Positions 26,684-34,465 of a stretch of 64,000 bases of DNA are shown piece by piece. Within the stretch, counting starts at the first letter, position 1. The number at the start of each line of letters is the position of its first letter. The translations under genes and the position numbers were made by a program. This DNA comes from RHKX01 sp041393495 (lineage in GTDB: Bacteria > Actinomycetota > Thermoleophilia > Solirubrobacterales > 70-9), in assembly GCA_041393495.1 (NCBI GenBank), contig JAWKKA010000008.1, positions 1 through 64,000 of the forward strand, in the 5' to 3' direction. A model generated the notes under the pieces. The model had not been told where the DNA came from, did not search any database, and saw only the letters and a program-made list of their open reading frames with translations.

Positions 26684-27625
26684 TCATCGGGAGTCTGACG
26701 GCACCTCGACCTGGAGCAGGCCGGCGGGGTGGCGATGCTCGACCTGCAGCGTCGTGTGCTCGATCGCAAAGCCCTCGCGGATCGCGTGCTCGAGGGCGAG
26801 GCGGATCGCATGGCAGTCGTCATCGGGGCCGACGAGCACGTGGGCCGAGAGCGCCGGAAAGCCCGAGGTGACCTCCCAGACATGGAGATCGTGGACCTCG
26901 GCGACGCCGGGGACGGCTGCCATCTCGCGACCGATCCGCTCCGGGTCGAGGCCGCGGGGCGCGGCCTCGAGGAAGACCCGGCCCGACTCGACGAGCAGCC
27001 GGTAGGCGGAGCGGAGCATGATCGCGGCGATGATCAGCGAGGCGATCCCGTCTGCCTGGTCGAAGCCGGTAGTGAGGATGACGAGGCCCGCGATCGCGGT
27101 GAAGACGAACGCGGCGAGGTCGGTGAGGATGTGCTGGAAGGCGCCCTCGACGTTGAGCGAGTCGCGGTTCGCCTTCGCGAGCGTCCAGGTGGCGGCGAGG
27201 TTGACCGCGATGCCGAGGATCGCGACCGCGAAGACGACCCCGCCCTCGACGGCAGGCGGGTCGAACAGCCGGCGGATGCCCTCGAAGACGATCAGCAGGC
27301 CGAGCACGAGCAGGGTCGCGCCGTTGAACTGGGCGCTGAGGATCCCGGCCCGCTTCCAGCCGAACGTCATCGCGCCCCGCGCCGGCCATCTCGCCATCCG
27401 GATCGCGAGGAGCGCGAGGACGAGGGCGCCGGCGTCGGTCAGCATGTGGGCGGCGTCCGAGAGCAGCGCCAGCGAGTTGGCGAGGATCCCGACGACGACC
27501 TCGACCGCCATCAGGCCGGCGATCAGGCCGAGCGCGATCCGCAGCTTGCCGCGATCGGCGTCGGCCGAGATCTCGTGGGAGTGCCCGGCGTGGGCGCCGT
27601 GGTCGTGTCGATCCTCGCCGGCCAT
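26684..27625 (-). CDS. Cation diffusion facilitator (CzcD-like)
   Basis: Proton-coupled exporter of divalent metals such as Zn2+ in the cytoplasmic membrane. 313 residues. The N-terminus is His-rich (DRHDHGAHAGHSHE). The six membrane helices carry the metal-site motifs SDAAHMLTD and FQHILTDLAAF (HxxxD in TM2 and TM5). The C-terminal cytoplasmic domain has VHDLHVWEVTSGFPALSAH. The ATG at 27625 has TAGCCT 7 nt upstream (leaderless). It interrupts the otherwise conserved rpmE-prfA neighbourhood. Confidence 0.9.
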   Translation of the reverse strand: MAGEDRHDHGAHAGHSHEISADADRGKLRIALGLIAGLMAVEVVVGILANSLALLSDAAHMLTDAGALVLALLAIRMARWPARGAMTFGWKRAGILSAQFNGATLLVLGLLIVFEGIRRLFDPPAVEGGVVFAVAILGIAVNLAATWTLAKANRDSLNVEGAFQHILTDLAAFVFTAIAGLVILTTGFDQADGIASLIIAAIMLRSAYRLLVESGRVFLEAAPRGLDPERIGREMAAVPGVAEVHDLHVWEVTSGFPALSAHVLVGPDDDCHAIRLALEHAIREGFAIEHTTLQVEHRHPAGLLQVEVPSDSR

Positions 27626-27632
27626 ACCGACG

Positions 27633-27638
27633 AGGCTA
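27633..27638 (-). promoter_or_regulatory. Candidate -10 box TAGCCT before the CDF gene
   Basis: Hexamer on the - strand ending 7 nt before the ATG at 27625; leaderless-type spacing. Confidence 0.4.
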
Positions 27639-27654
27639 CGCGACGCGCCCGCCC

Positions 27655-28221
27655 TCAGGCGAGCAGTGCCGGGCTGGCGCCGAGCTTGTCCGGCGCCGCC
27701 TCACACCAGTCGCGCGCCCAGGCGTGCCAGCCGGCTGCGAACTCGACCGCGAGCCGGTGCAGTGGGTCGTCGAACTCGTCGCTCTCGAGCAGCCGGTCGA
27801 GCTCGGCGAGTCGCGCGGCGTGCACGTCTCGCATGCTTCGCAGCACCTCGAGCTGCTCATCGCGCGGCAACACCCCGGCGAAGCGCAGCTTCAGAAGCGC
27901 CTCGTGGCGCAGCTCGAGCAGCGGCTCGCTCGCGCTGGCCAGCCACTCGTGGAGGGCGTCGCGCCCGGCCGCGGTCAGCCGGTAGGCGTGGCGGCGGACC
28001 TCGCCGCGGAAGTCGTCGCGAGAGCGGACCAGCCCGGCCTCCTCGAGGCCACGGAGCTCCGGATAGATGCCGCCGATGCTGGCACCCCAGTACATCCGCG
28101 TCGAGCGCTCGATCTCGGCCTTGATCGCATAGCCCGTCCGGTGCCCCTCGGCGATCATCCCGAGCAGCACCCGCCCCGTATTGGTCAGGCCGGTGGCTGC
28201 ACGTCTCGCAACGCTACTCAT
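27655..28221 (-). CDS. PadR-family transcriptional regulator
   Basis: 188 residues from ATG at 28221 (a start at 28233 is also possible). The N-terminal winged helix reads RVLLGMIAEGHRTGYAIKAE, then STRMYWGASIGGIYPELRGL and GLVRSRDDFRGEVRRHAYRL. A C-terminal PadR dimerisation domain is rich in Leu and Arg (LPRDEQLEVLRSMRDVHAAR). It is divergent from the small membrane protein at 28376, with a TGAGCGCT repeat in the shared promoter. It therefore probably represses both; the inducer is unknown. Confidence 0.87.
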   Translation of the reverse strand: MSSVARRAATGLTNTGRVLLGMIAEGHRTGYAIKAEIERSTRMYWGASIGGIYPELRGLEEAGLVRSRDDFRGEVRRHAYRLTAAGRDALHEWLASASEPLLELRHEALLKLRFAGVLPRDEQLEVLRSMRDVHAARLAELDRLLESDEFDDPLHRLAVEFAAGWHAWARDWCEAAPDKLGASPALLA

Positions 28222-28244
28222 GCTGGACACCATACCACACATCC

Positions 28245-28279
28245 TGAGCGCTTGACGTGAGCGCTCAGACTGATATATT
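28245..28279 (+). promoter_or_regulatory. Promoter TTGACG-N16-TATATT with embedded TGAGCGCT operator
   Basis: -35 TTGACG at 28252-28257 and -10 TATATT at 28274-28279, 16-bp spacer, the best sigma-70-type promoter in the window. TGAGCGCT occurs at 28245-28252 and as the perfect palindrome TGAGCGCTCA at 28258-28267, overlapping the -35 and the spacer. A PadR dimer bound here would block the promoter; this is inferred from position. Confidence 0.75.
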
Positions 28280-28375
28280 CGGAGACCGCGAGACGGACAA
28301 GAAGCAACGCACCTGTCCAGGTGTCTCGCCGTGATCTCCCCCACGACCGGCAGGCGCACGACAAGGAGGTGTGAG

Positions 28376-28792
28376 ATGACCACCCGTTACCTGACGAACG
28401 TGGCACTCGCCCTGATCGGCGGGGCGCTTCTGGTGACTTCGCAGGCGTTCGCGTGGGACACGTTCGCGTGGATCATGCTCGGAGGTGGCGCAGCTGCGAC
28501 GGCGATCGCCCTGCCGGCCATCGCAATCCGCTCGCGCGGCTGGGCGCAGCGCGGCCTCGACGCCATCGGCGCTGCGGTCGGCGCCTGGACGATCGTCGCC
28601 TCGATGGTGTTCGTCGGAGCCGCGGTCACGTGGCTCGGCTTCGCATCCGGCGGCGCCTTCGTCGCCCTGGCGCTGATCGGGCTGACGATGCACGAGCTCA
28701 AGACCGAGCGCGTCGTGCACTCGCTCGAGGCCCCGGCGATGAGCCCGTCAGCGGCCGAGGAGGCACCCGACCGGCTCGCTGGGGTCCGCTGA
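28376..28792 (+). CDS. Small four-helix membrane protein under PadR control
   Basis: 138 residues from ATG at 28376, chosen because AAGGAGG lies 6 nt upstream, the strongest ribosome binding site seen here. About four hydrophobic segments follow (NVALALIGGALLVTSQAF, FAWIMLGGGAAATAIALPA, AIGAAVGAWTIVASMVFVGA, GFASGGAFVALALIGLTM) with a short polar C-terminal tail. The family is not certain; the pattern resembles SPW-repeat-type small membrane proteins. It has a long leader with a canonical promoter, unlike the leaderless neighbours, and is divergent from a PadR gene. Such pairs often respond to envelope-active or lipophilic compounds. Confidence 0.75.
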   Translation: MTTRYLTNVALALIGGALLVTSQAFAWDTFAWIMLGGGAAATAIALPAIAIRSRGWAQRGLDAIGAAVGAWTIVASMVFVGAAVTWLGFASGGAFVALALIGLTMHELKTERVVHSLEAPAMSPSAAEEAPDRLAGVR

Positions 28793-28810
28793 GCCGATCC
28801 CCGCGGGCAC

Positions 28811-28852
28811 GGCGAGCCCCGCGGTCGGCGCAAGCCGGCCGCGGGGCTCGCC
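28811..28852. terminator. 19-bp stem with GCAA tetraloop
   Basis: Arm 28811-28829 pairs with 28834-28852 with a single G-T type mismatch; the loop is GCAA (28830-28833). It lies 18 nt after the stop of the membrane protein gene and faces the convergent rpmE, so it can terminate from both sides. No T-run follows. Confidence 0.75.
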
Positions 28853-29034
28853 GCACGGGCATCGGATCGCAGCCCCGACGGCCGACGCGGCGCCCGGGGC
28901 GACCGGCCGCCGTCGGGCTTCGACGCGGCCGCCGCGCGGAGGCCGGTCAGGGCCGCGGCCGCCGCGCGGGAGCCGACCACGATCGCGTGGCCGCTCCGCA
29001 AAGGCCCGTCAGCGCCGCGGAGGTGAAAGCGTCG

Positions 29035-29238
29035 TCAGGACCTCTTCGCGGCGCGACGCCGGAACCGCTCGACCCGGCCGCCGGTGTCGACGAGCTTCTG
29101 CTTGCCGGTGTAGAACGGATGGCACGCGGAGCAGATCTCGACGTGGATCTCGGGCTTGGTGGAGCGGGTGTAGAACTCGTTGCCGCAGGCGCAGCGGACG
29201 TGCGAGAGGCCGTACTCGGGGTGTATCTCGGTCTTCAT
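29035..29238 (-). CDS. rpmE: 50S ribosomal protein L31, zinc-binding type
   Basis: 67 residues from ATG at 29238. KTEIHPEYGLSHVRCACGNE and VEICSACHPFYTGKQKLVDT contain the CxC...CxxC zinc ligands, so this is the metal-containing form. TAGAAT lies 8 nt before the ATG (leaderless). In many actinobacteria rpmE directly precedes prfA; here the PadR, membrane protein and CDF genes lie in between. Confidence 0.95.
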   Translation of the reverse strand: MKTEIHPEYGLSHVRCACGNEFYTRSTKPEIHVEICSACHPFYTGKQKLVDTGGRVERFRRRAAKRS

Positions 29239-29246
29239 CACCAGCG

Positions 29247-29252
29247 ATTCTA
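29247..29252 (-). promoter_or_regulatory. Candidate -10 box TAGAAT before rpmE
   Basis: Hexamer on the - strand, 8 nt from the ATG at 29238, close to the TATAAT consensus; leaderless spacing. Confidence 0.45.
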
Positions 29253-29289
29253 GAGAGGCCGTGAAGGGCGGCACCACCCGCCGCCCCGA

Positions 29290-29310
29290 CCGGGCCGGGT
29301 TGCGGCCCGG
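29290..29310. other. 8-bp stem-loop upstream of rpmE
   Basis: CCGGGCCG pairs with CGGCCCGG around GGTTG. It lies in the 295-bp gap between rpmE and the gene at 29534, which holds no other recognisable feature apart from the two -10 boxes. Role unclear. Confidence 0.4.
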
Positions 29311-29520
29311 CCGCGGGCAGAAGCAGCCTCGCTCCCGCGCGCCATGACGGTTGCAGTGCGGGGCCCGCGGGTCCGGCTCCGTCCCGCCGCTCGAGCCCCG
29401 GCCCGGCGGCCGGCCACCGGGTGGGTGTCCCGCGGAACACTCGTCACAGGACTGTGGCGAGCGGTGCCGAGATGCGCCGGGGTGTCAGCGATGAGGAACA
29501 GCTCGAGGGCCCAAACGCCG

Positions 29521-29526
29521 TAGGCT
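29521..29526 (+). promoter_or_regulatory. Candidate -10 box TAGGCT before the gene at 29534
   Basis: Hexamer ending 7 nt before the ATG; same sequence and spacing as before rpiB. Confidence 0.4.
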
Positions 29527-29533
29527 GAATGCG

Positions 29534-29743
29534 ATGAGCGAGAGCGCGCCGCACGGTTTCAAGGAGGGCGACAAGGTCTGGGTCGAGGACGGCGAGGGCC
29601 GCCGCCATCCCGGCATCTTCGTCGGCGACAACGAGAGCGCGGGCTGGTTCGGCGGCGGCCCCAGCGCCTACGTCGTCCACCCCGAGGCGCACCAGGCGGA
29701 GGTCGTCTCGATCTTCAGGATCACCCCGCGCAAGGACGGCTGA
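29534..29743 (+). CDS. Small hypothetical protein
   Basis: 69 residues: KEGDKVWVEDGEGRRHPGIF and VGDNESAGWFGGGPSAYVVH suggest a small all-beta (SH3-like) fold, which is an impression from the alternating pattern only. The start is supported by the leaderless -10 box and the end by a 34-nt gap to the dehydrogenase gene on the same strand. I do not recognise a family. Confidence 0.55.
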   Translation: MSESAPHGFKEGDKVWVEDGEGRRHPGIFVGDNESAGWFGGGPSAYVVHPEAHQAEVVSIFRITPRKDG

Positions 29744-29777
29744 GGGGCCGGCGCGAGGAGCAGCGAGGGCGACGGCG

Positions 29778-30749
29778 ATGCGGGCGATGGTCTTCGACGC
29801 CCCCGGCGAGCCGCTCCGCGCGGCCGAGGTCGAACGCCCCGAGCCGGGGCCCGGCCAGCTCCTGCTCGAGGTCCGCGCCTGCGGGGTCTGCCGCACCGAC
29901 CTGCACCTGATCGACGGCGAGGTCGAGATCGCCGAGCCGCCCCGGATCCTCGGCCACCAGATCGTCGGCCGCCCCGCCGGCGAGGATCGCCGCGTCGGCG
30001 TGCCCTGGCTCGGCTGGACCTGCGGCGAGTGCGACTACTGCCGTGCCGGCCGTGAGAACCTCTGCCCGCGCGCGCGGTTCACCGGCCGCGACATCGACGG
30101 CGGCTTCGCCGAGTGGGCGGTCGCCGACGAGCGCTACTGCTTCCCGATCCCGCCGAGCTACCCGGACGAGCAGGCGGCGCCGCTGCTCTGCGCGGGGCTG
30201 ATCGGCTACCGGGCGCTAGGGATGTGCGGCGACGCATCCCGGATCGGCTTCTACGGCTTCGGGGCCGCCGCCCACGTGCTCACCCAGGTCGCCGTCGCCG
30301 ACGGGCGCGAAGTGCTCGCGTTCACCCGCGCCGGCGACGAGCGGGGGCAGGAGTTCGCGCGTCGGCTCGGTGCCGTCTGGGCGGGCTCCTCCGCCGAGGA
30401 GCCGCCGGAGCCGCTCGACGCGGCGATCATCTTCGCCCCGGCCGGCGAGCTCGTCCCCGCGGCGCTGGCGGCGGTCCGCCCCGGCGGCACCGTCGTCTGT
30501 GGCGGCATCCACATGAGCGACATCCCGTCCTTCCCCTACGAGCTGCTCTGGGGCGAGCGCACGGTCCGCTCGGTCGCCAACCTGACCCGCGCCGACGGCG
30601 AGGAGCTGCTCGCGCTCGCGCCCCGGGTCCCGGTCGAGACCGAGGTGACGACCTACCCGCTCGAGGCTGCCAACGAGGCGCTCGCCGACCTCCGGGCCGG
30701 GCGATTCGTCGGCGCCGCCGTCGTCGTCCCCGGCAGCCGAGACGACTGA
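29778..30749 (+). CDS. Zinc-dependent alcohol dehydrogenase
   Basis: A medium-chain dehydrogenase/reductase, 323 residues. The catalytic zinc site is ACGVCRTDLH and ILGHQIVG. The structural zinc loop is CGECDYCRAGRENLC with four Cys. A Rossmann domain follows with GFYGFGAAAHVLTQVA (a GxGxxA-like fingerprint) and GGIHMSDIPSFPYELLWGER near the end. The pattern matches the AdhP/AdhA-like subfamily that oxidises primary alcohols. Probably co-transcribed with the small gene before it. Confidence 0.88.
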   Translation: MRAMVFDAPGEPLRAAEVERPEPGPGQLLLEVRACGVCRTDLHLIDGEVEIAEPPRILGHQIVGRPAGEDRRVGVPWLGWTCGECDYCRAGRENLCPRARFTGRDIDGGFAEWAVADERYCFPIPPSYPDEQAAPLLCAGLIGYRALGMCGDASRIGFYGFGAAAHVLTQVAVADGREVLAFTRAGDERGQEFARRLGAVWAGSSAEEPPEPLDAAIIFAPAGELVPAALAAVRPGGTVVCGGIHMSDIPSFPYELLWGERTVRSVANLTRADGEELLALAPRVPVETEVTTYPLEAANEALADLRAGRFVGAAVVVPGSRDD

Positions 30750-30788
30750 TTGCGGATACCCGTGCCGGCGCGGGTCTCGCTTGCAGCC

Positions 30789-30836
30789 GCGCTGGGGTCG
30801 ACGCGGCCGGGATTCCGGCGCGATCCACCCCGGTGC
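30789..30836. repeat. Palindromic repeat family B, copy 1
   Basis: Begins GCGCTGGGGTCG, has CCGGGATTCCGG in the centre and ends in CCACCCCGG. The second copy at 35935-35982 starts with the same 12 bases and has CCGGGATACCGG. The arms are imperfectly complementary here. It lies after the dehydrogenase stop and is followed by three GTGTGCCCGCG-like units to about 30890. Confidence 0.6.
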
Positions 30837-31005
30837 CCGTGTGCCCGCGGTGGGGCGTGTGCCCGCGCGTGTGCCCCGCGGGACGCTGCGGAGCGATCCG
30901 GAACGAGGCGATCGGGGCGCGGCGGCGATCCACGTTGCCGAGCGCCGGCTGCGAAGTAAGCTAGTGGCGGTGGGAGCCGAGAAGGACAAGGAGGGTGCCG
31001 AGGAG

Positions 31006-31632
31006 GTGACGATCGTCCTCGCCGACGATCACGAGCTCGTCCGCGCCGGCATCCGCAAGGTGCTCGAGGACGAGCCCGGCTTCGAGGTCGTCGCCGAGGC
31101 CGGCGACGCCGAGACCGCCGCCCGCTACGTGCTCGGCCACAAGCCGTCGGTGCTGGTTCTCGACCTGAGCATGCCGGGAATGCCGAGCCTCGAAGCGCTG
31201 CCGAAGGTCTTCGAGTCCTCGCCGGATACGAAGGTCGTCGTGCTGACGATGCAGAACGAGCCCGCCTTCGCGCGGAAATCGCTGCAGGGCGGTGCCAAGG
31301 GCTACGTGATCAAGCACTCCGCCGCCAGCGAGCTGGTGACGGCGATCCGCGCCGTGATCGGCGGCGGCACCTACATCAACCCCGAGCTCGGGGCCCGGCT
31401 CGCTGCCGAGCCCGACAAGCCGGAGGGCCCGCCCGACGAGCTGACCCCGCGCGAGGTCGAGGTCCTCGGCCTGCTCGCGCTCGGCTACGTCAACCCCGAG
31501 ATCGCCGAGAAGCTCGTCCTCAGCGTCCGCACCGTCGAGACCCACCGTGCGAACATCCAGCGCAAGACCGGCCTTTCGACGCGGGCCGAGCTGATCGCCT
31601 ACGCGATCGACAACGAGCTCGTCGAACGCTGA
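31006..31632 (+). CDS. NarL/DevR-type response regulator
   Basis: 208 residues from GTG at 31006, chosen because AAGGAGG lies 10 nt upstream and the receiver domain starts at once (TIVLADDHELVRAGIRKVLE). Asp7/Asp8, the phosphoacceptor Asp53 in VLVLDLSMPGM and Lys103 in GYVIKHSAAS are present. The LuxR-type helix-turn-helix lies at about 145-200 (LTPREVEVLGLLALGYVNPE). It converges on a histidine kinase gene on the other strand (46-nt gap), so this is a probable two-component pair. GTG at 30964 or 30970 is an alternative start. Confidence 0.88.
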   Translation: MTIVLADDHELVRAGIRKVLEDEPGFEVVAEAGDAETAARYVLGHKPSVLVLDLSMPGMPSLEALPKVFESSPDTKVVVLTMQNEPAFARKSLQGGAKGYVIKHSAASELVTAIRAVIGGGTYINPELGARLAAEPDKPEGPPDELTPREVEVLGLLALGYVNPEIAEKLVLSVRTVETHRANIQRKTGLSTRAELIAYAIDNELVER

Positions 31633-31677
31633 GCGCCACGGCCGCCGAGTCCGGCCGCCGCGTCCACGCGACCGCCC

Positions 31678-33363
31678 TCAGGCCGGGTCGAGGTGGACCG
31701 CCGGCAGCGACGCCCGGACGAGCGTCCCGCCGCCATCGCGGCTCTCGATCGCGAGCTCGCCGCCGGCGAGCTCGACCCGCTCGCGCATCCCGGTCAGGCC
31801 GAACCCGCGGCTGACCGCTCCGGCGTCGAAGCCCCGGCCGTTGTCCTCGACCCTGACCAGGACCGCCTCGTCCCGCTCCTCGATCGCAACCCGGGCCCGG
31901 GTCGCGTCGGCATGCTTGATCGCGTTCGTGAGGCTCTCCTGGACGAGCCGGTAGATCGTCGACTCGAGCTCCGGCGTATGCCGGGTCGGATGCTCGCCCC
32001 GCTCGTGGGCGAGGTCGATGTCGGCCTCGATCCGCATCTTCGACCGGGCCGCGAAGCGGTCGATGAGGGCTTCGATCGCGGCCTCGATCCCGAGCTGGTC
32101 GAGCGCCGCCGGCCGCAGCTCGGCGATCAGGCCCTGCAGCCCGCTCACCGTCCGCTCGACCTGCTCGTTGGCGAGCGCCAGGTAGTCGCGCGTCTCGCCG
32201 ATCGTCCGGGCGCGCACGGCGTTCTCCTGCAGGATCCGCAATGCGCCCAGCTCCTGGAGCGTCTCGTCGTGGAGCTCGCGCGCCCAGCGCCCCCGCTCGC
32301 GCTCGGACGAGGCGATCGCCAGGCTAGCCTTCTCGTCCTCGAACGCATGAGCCGCCAGGATCGCGTTCGCGGCGCTCGTCGCGAACGACTCGAGCGTGAG
32401 CTGCTGGTCGGCCGTGAACGTCAGCTCGGGGCCGAGATGGTCGACGACGAGGAGGGCGCCGAGGCCCTGGGCCTGGGCACGCAGCGGCACCGCGAGGGCG
32501 CTGGTCGCCTCGATCCCGAGCTCCCGCAGCGACCTCGCGGCCTCGGGACCGATTCGCTGGCTCGCCACCATCCCGACGAAGGCGAGGGTGTCGGAGCCGG
32601 GGCCGATCCCGATCCCGATCGAGCGGGCGCCGCCCTCCCCCGTCGCCCCGCGGACGACCAGGCCGACCCCCTCGCGCAGCAGGACGTAGCTGGAGCGCGC
32701 CTTCATCAGAGCCCGAGCGCGCTTGGTGACCAGCTCGAGGACCCGGGCGAGGTCGGACTCGCCGCCGAGCTCGCGGCTCAACGAGGCGGTCGCCTGCAGG
32801 CCCTCGACGAGCCGTTCGAGGTCGGCCCGGCCGCGTTCGAGCTCCTCGTGGGAGCGGGCGTTGGCGATCGCGACCGCGGCCCACTCGGCGAGGACGACGA
32901 GGAGCTGCTCGTCCGACTCGCTGAACGGCTCCCCACCCCGCTTCTCGGTCAGATAGACGTTCCCGAAGACCTCGCCGCGGACGGTGATCGGGGCGCCGAC
33001 GAAGGTCGTCATCACCGGGTGCCCGGCCGGGAATCCGAACGAGCGGGGATGCTCGCCGATGTCGTCGAGCCGGAGCGGACGCGGGTCGCTGATCAGCTCG
33101 CCGAGGATGCCGTGCCCGCGCGGGAGCGTCCCGATCCGGCGCCGGGTCGCCTCATCGACGCCGACGTAGAGGAAGCGCTGGAGCCGCGTCTTCGACTCGT
33201 CGAGCACACCGAGCGCGGCATAGCGGGCGCCGGTCAGCTCCCGCGCCGCCTCGAGCACGTAGGCGAGGACGCCGTCGAGGTCGAGCTCGGAAACGAGCCG
33301 CCGGCCAACGTCGAGGAGCCGCTCGAGCTCGGACCGCTCGAGCCGGCGGGGGACCGTGCTCAC
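31678..33363 (-). CDS. GAF-GAF histidine kinase of the DevS/DosS type
   Basis: 561 residues from GTG at 33363 (GGAGG upstream). GAF domain 1 is at about 20-170 (PRGHGILGELISDPRPLRLD, then GNVYLTEKRGGEPFSESDE, very close to the DevS pattern) and GAF 2 at about 200-345. A HisKA_3 dimerisation segment carries the phosphorylated His in RWARELHDETLQELGAL (His365), and an HATPase domain has NAIKHADATRA and VEDNGRGFD. It is soluble, with no membrane helix. In mycobacterial DevS the first GAF binds heme and senses O2/NO/CO; whether this one does cannot be decided from sequence alone. Confidence 0.87.
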   Translation of the reverse strand: MSTVPRRLERSELERLLDVGRRLVSELDLDGVLAYVLEAARELTGARYAALGVLDESKTRLQRFLYVGVDEATRRRIGTLPRGHGILGELISDPRPLRLDDIGEHPRSFGFPAGHPVMTTFVGAPITVRGEVFGNVYLTEKRGGEPFSESDEQLLVVLAEWAAVAIANARSHEELERGRADLERLVEGLQATASLSRELGGESDLARVLELVTKRARALMKARSSYVLLREGVGLVVRGATGEGGARSIGIGIGPGSDTLAFVGMVASQRIGPEAARSLRELGIEATSALAVPLRAQAQGLGALLVVDHLGPELTFTADQQLTLESFATSAANAILAAHAFEDEKASLAIASSERERGRWARELHDETLQELGALRILQENAVRARTIGETRDYLALANEQVERTVSGLQGLIAELRPAALDQLGIEAAIEALIDRFAARSKMRIEADIDLAHERGEHPTRHTPELESTIYRLVQESLTNAIKHADATRARVAIEERDEAVLVRVEDNGRGFDAGAVSRGFGLTGMRERVELAGGELAIESRDGGGTLVRASLPAVHLDPA

Positions 33364-33458
33364 CGCACCCTCCCGCCGCGGCGCCCCGGCGGCCCCTCGG
33401 GGTTGACTACCGAGCCGGTTCGCAAGTCCGCCCGGATGCCTCCACCCCATCCCCGACC

Positions 33459-33464
33459 TAGATT
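33459..33464 (+). promoter_or_regulatory. Candidate -10 box TAGATT of the stress protein gene
   Basis: Hexamer ending 7 nt before the GTG at 33472, implying a leaderless transcript. No DevR-box-like palindrome was found in the 108-nt gap to the divergent kinase gene. Confidence 0.45.
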
Positions 33465-33471
33465 CCGGCAC

Positions 33472-34389
33472 GTGGACCGCCAGATACTCATCGGCTATCA
33501 GGATAGTCCCGAAGGTCGCGACGCATTGGCCCTCGGGCGGCTCCTCGGTGAGGTCTGCGACGGAACTCTGACGGTCGCGACGGTTTACCCCTGGCCCCGC
33601 GGCCTGATGACCCACGAGGACCTCTCGAACGCCCTGGCGGTCGAGAGCGCCGACACGTTCGCGAAGGTGCGAGACCTGCTCCCGGGTCTCGACGTCGAGA
33701 CCGTGCCGGTTGCCGAGCAGTCGATCTCCAATGCGCTCGGCAAGCTCGCCGAGGATCGTCACGCCACCGTGCTCGTGGTCGGCTCCTGCCACCGCGGCAA
33801 GGTCGGCGAGACGGTTCTCGGGAGCACCGGCGGCTCGCTCCTGCACGGCGCCCCGTGCGCGGTGATGGTCGCCCCGCGCGGCTTCGCCGATCGCGAGGAC
33901 CGCTCGCTGCTGAAGATCGGCGTCGGCTTCGACGGCTCGTCGGAGTCGTGGGCCGCGCTCGAGACGGCGATCGCAATCGCCGAGAAGACGCACGGCGAGT
34001 TGCTCGTTCTCAGCGTCGCCGACTACCCGAAGTACGGCTACGCGACGGTCTGGACGGTGATGACCGCGGGCGAGTTCGAGGACGCGGAGCGCAAGGAGAT
34101 GCAGCGCACCCAGGAGCTCGCTCTCGGTCGGATCCCGCACGGAGTCAAGGCCGAGGGGCGGCTTCTGACCGGGTCCCCCGGCGCGCTGCTCGCCGACGCC
34201 TCCGGCGAGGTCGATCTGATGGTCGTCGGCTCGCGCGGACACGGGCCGCTGCGCCGGACCCTCCTCGGCAGCACCTCGCGGACGCTGATGTCCTCGTCGC
34301 GCTCGCCGCTGCTGGTCGTGCCGCGGGGGACCTCGATGGACCCGCTCGGCCTCCGCCGGCAGCGCTCGAGTACCACGGCCGCGGCCTGA
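33472..34389 (+). CDS. Tandem universal stress protein (two Usp domains)
   Basis: 305 residues from GTG at 33472. Domain 1 runs from DRQILIGYQDSPEGRDALAL to VVGSCHRGKVGETVLGSTGG. Domain 2 runs from LKIGVGFDGSSESWAALETA to VVGSRGHGPLRRTLLGSTSR. Both have the G-x2-G-x9-GS/T ATP-binding signature. Two-domain Usp proteins are classic members of the hypoxia/dormancy regulon controlled by DevR in mycobacteria. Its divergence from a DevS-like kinase supports a similar connection here (inference). Confidence 0.88.
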   Translation: MDRQILIGYQDSPEGRDALALGRLLGEVCDGTLTVATVYPWPRGLMTHEDLSNALAVESADTFAKVRDLLPGLDVETVPVAEQSISNALGKLAEDRHATVLVVGSCHRGKVGETVLGSTGGSLLHGAPCAVMVAPRGFADREDRSLLKIGVGFDGSSESWAALETAIAIAEKTHGELLVLSVADYPKYGYATVWTVMTAGEFEDAERKEMQRTQELALGRIPHGVKAEGRLLTGSPGALLADASGEVDLMVVGSRGHGPLRRTLLGSTSRTLMSSSRSPLLVVPRGTSMDPLGLRRQRSSTTAAA

Positions 34390-34465
34390 GAGCAGATCGC
34401 GGCGGCGGACGCAGCGGCTGCCGGCCTGAGGCGAGATCGCGGCGGCGGGTGCGTGGCCTTGCCGC

